This document shows positions 5,093-6,123 of a stretch of DNA of 6,123 nucleotides, piece by piece. Location of the stretch: assembly GCA_004357415.1 (NCBI GenBank), contig SMVY01000018.1, positions 1 to 6,123 on the forward strand, read 5' to 3'. This DNA is from Gemmatimonadota bacterium (GTDB taxonomy: Bacteria; Gemmatimonadota; Gemmatimonadetes; Gemmatimonadales; GWC2-71-9). A program made the position numbers and the translations under genes. Positions within the stretch are counted from its first letter, which is position 1, and the number at the start of each line of letters is the position of its first letter. The notes below the pieces were generated by a model. It was not told the origin of the DNA. It worked only from the letters and a program-made list of their open reading frames with translations, and made no database searches.

Positions 5093-6123
5093 ATGAAAGG
5101 AACCTCCGGCATTCGGAACCTCGCCATCATCGCGCACGTCGACCACGGGAAAACCACGCTGGTCGATCAGATGCTGCGGCAGGCCGGGGTGTTCCGCGCC
5201 AATCAACAGGTTCAGGACCGGGTGATGGACTCCAACCCGCTGGAGCGGGAGCGGGGCATCACCATCCTGTCCAAGAACACGGCCGTCCGCTGGGGCGATT
5301 TCAAGCTCAACATCGTCGACACGCCGGGACACTCGGATTTCGGTGGTGAGGTCGAGCGCATCCTGCGCATGGTGGATGGCGTGTTGTTGCTGGTGGACGC
5401 CGCCGAGGGGCCTATGCCGCAGACCCGGTTCGTGCTGCGGAAGGCTCTGGCCCTGGGGCTCCATCCGATCGTGTGCATCAACAAGATCGACCGGGCCGAC
5501 GCCGAGCCGCTCAGGGTGCACGACGAGGTGCTGGGCCTGTTCATCGACCTCGACGCCACCCACGAGCAATTGGACGCCCCGTTCCTTTACACCTCGAGCC
5601 GGGACGGGACGGCCACACTGGACATCGACGAGCCCGGCGACTCGTTGACACCGCTGTTCGACGCCATCGTCCAGCATGTTCCGGCACCGAAGGGCGAGGA
5701 GCAGCGTGATGGACCGTTCCAGATGTTGGTCTCCACCCTGGATTACTCGAACTATCTGGGCCGCATGGCCATCGGGCGGATCGAGCGCGGGCGGGTGGCA
5801 TTGGGAGACGACGTGGCGTTGCTGCCGCTGGGACAGCCGGGGCTGGTGGCCGACGAGAAGATAGAGCGGAGCAGAATTACCAAGCTGTACACCTTTGACG
5901 GCCTCAGCCGGGTGGAAGTGGATGCGGCGCAGGCGGGAGACATCATCGTGCTGGCGGGGCTGGAGGGGATCGAGGTCGGCAAGACCATCACCGCGGTGGA
6001 GGTGCCCGAGAGGTTGGAGGGCATCGCCGTGGAGGAACCGACCATGTCGGTCGATTTCATGGTCAATAACGCCCCGTTCGCTGGGCGGGACGGGAAGTTC
6101 GTCACCAGCCGGCAGGTGCGGGA
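5093..6123 (+). CDS. typA: Translational GTPase TypA/BipA, 3' truncated by window
   Basis: The frame opens at ATG 5093 and stays open to the window end, showing 343 residues of a family that is usually about 600-615. The product is an EF-G-like, ribosome-associated GTPase involved in ribosome assembly and in stress or cold adaptation. The GTPase motifs are G1 AHVDHGKTT (14-22), G2 ERGITI (53-58), G3 DTPGH (76-80), G4 NKID (130-133) and G5 TSS (167-169). Typical TypA stretches include RVMDSNPLERERGITIL, FGGEVERILRMVDGVLLLVD and EGPMPQTRFVLRKALALGL. A domain II beta-barrel follows (about 207-302), then the start of domain III with NNAPFAGRDGKFVTSRQVR, a very characteristic TypA motif. The G5 motif has Ser where most homologues have Ala (YTSS for YASA). 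This start gives the expected short leader before IRNLAIIAHVDHGK. The gene is transcribed divergently from the CNNM gene, and the C-terminal ribosome-binding part is outside the window. Confidence 0.97.
   Translation, partial: MKGTSGIRNLAIIAHVDHGKTTLVDQMLRQAGVFRANQQVQDRVMDSNPLERERGITILSKNTAVRWGDFKLNIVDTPGHSDFGGEVERILRMVDGVLLLVDAAEGPMPQTRFVLRKALALGLHPIVCINKIDRADAEPLRVHDEVLGLFIDLDATHEQLDAPFLYTSSRDGTATLDIDEPGDSLTPLFDAIVQHVPAPKGEEQRDGPFQMLVSTLDYSNYLGRMAIGRIERGRVALGDDVALLPLGQPGLVADEKIERSRITKLYTFDGLSRVEVDAAQAGDIIVLAGLEGIEVGKTITAVEVPERLEGIAVEEPTMSVDFMVNNAPFAGRDGKFVTSRQVR

Noticed and set aside
4834..5349. 171-codon plus-strand open frame covering the intergenic region and the start of typA in another frame
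   Set aside because: It overlaps the minus-strand CNNM gene and the true typA frame (ATG 5093), whose TypA motifs are unmistakable.
5009..5677. 222-codon minus-strand open frame across the intergenic region and typA
   Set aside because: It is antisense to the conserved GTPase domain and has no recognisable domain or start signal.

Overview
The window is a GC-rich bacterial chromosomal segment with tightly packed genes. It holds the 3' part of one gene, three complete genes and the 5' part of a fifth. Two tandem exported parvulin-type peptidyl-prolyl isomerases followed by pdxA, together with the high GC and non-ATG starts, suggest a Gram-negative bacterium with an outer membrane. Gemmatimonadota is my best guess from the gene style. 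That guess is inference, since no marker RNA or database comparison was available.

Layout. Positions 1-3610 (+) are a probable operon: a PpiC-domain protein cut by the window start, a SurA-like periplasmic chaperone (1356-2708), and PdxA of vitamin B6 biosynthesis (2705-3610). Both junctions are 4-base stop/start overlaps (GTGA and TTGA), so translation is probably coupled. The surA-pdxA adjacency is the same pair known from the E. coli lptD-surA-pdxA-rsmA-apaGH cluster. The first junction carries a G-tract and palindrome segment that overlaps the surA ribosome binding site.

Positions 3577-3719 are an AT-rich patch of GAATAAT-type heptamers, inverted repeats and a 12-bp perfect hairpin, lying where pdxA (+) and the next gene (-) converge. 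The repeat runs into both genes and supplies the last codons and the same tandem stop (GAA TAA TGA) to each. Positions 3672-5003 (-) encode a CNNM/CorC-family membrane protein (DUF21, paired CBS, CorC_HlyC domains).

Positions 5004-5092 are a divergent promoter region. It has a perfect 16-bp palindrome nested in a second inverted repeat, and neither flanking gene has a Shine-Dalgarno sequence. From 5093 (+) the translational GTPase TypA/BipA begins and runs off the window end.

Functionally, the first two genes serve folding of exported or outer-membrane proteins, PdxA supplies pyridoxal phosphate, the CNNM protein is a likely cation transporter, and TypA acts on ribosomes. I see no mobile-element gene, CRISPR array, tRNA, rRNA or evident novel multi-gene system. 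The least explained parts are the repeat patch between the converging genes and the nested dyads in the divergent promoter region.
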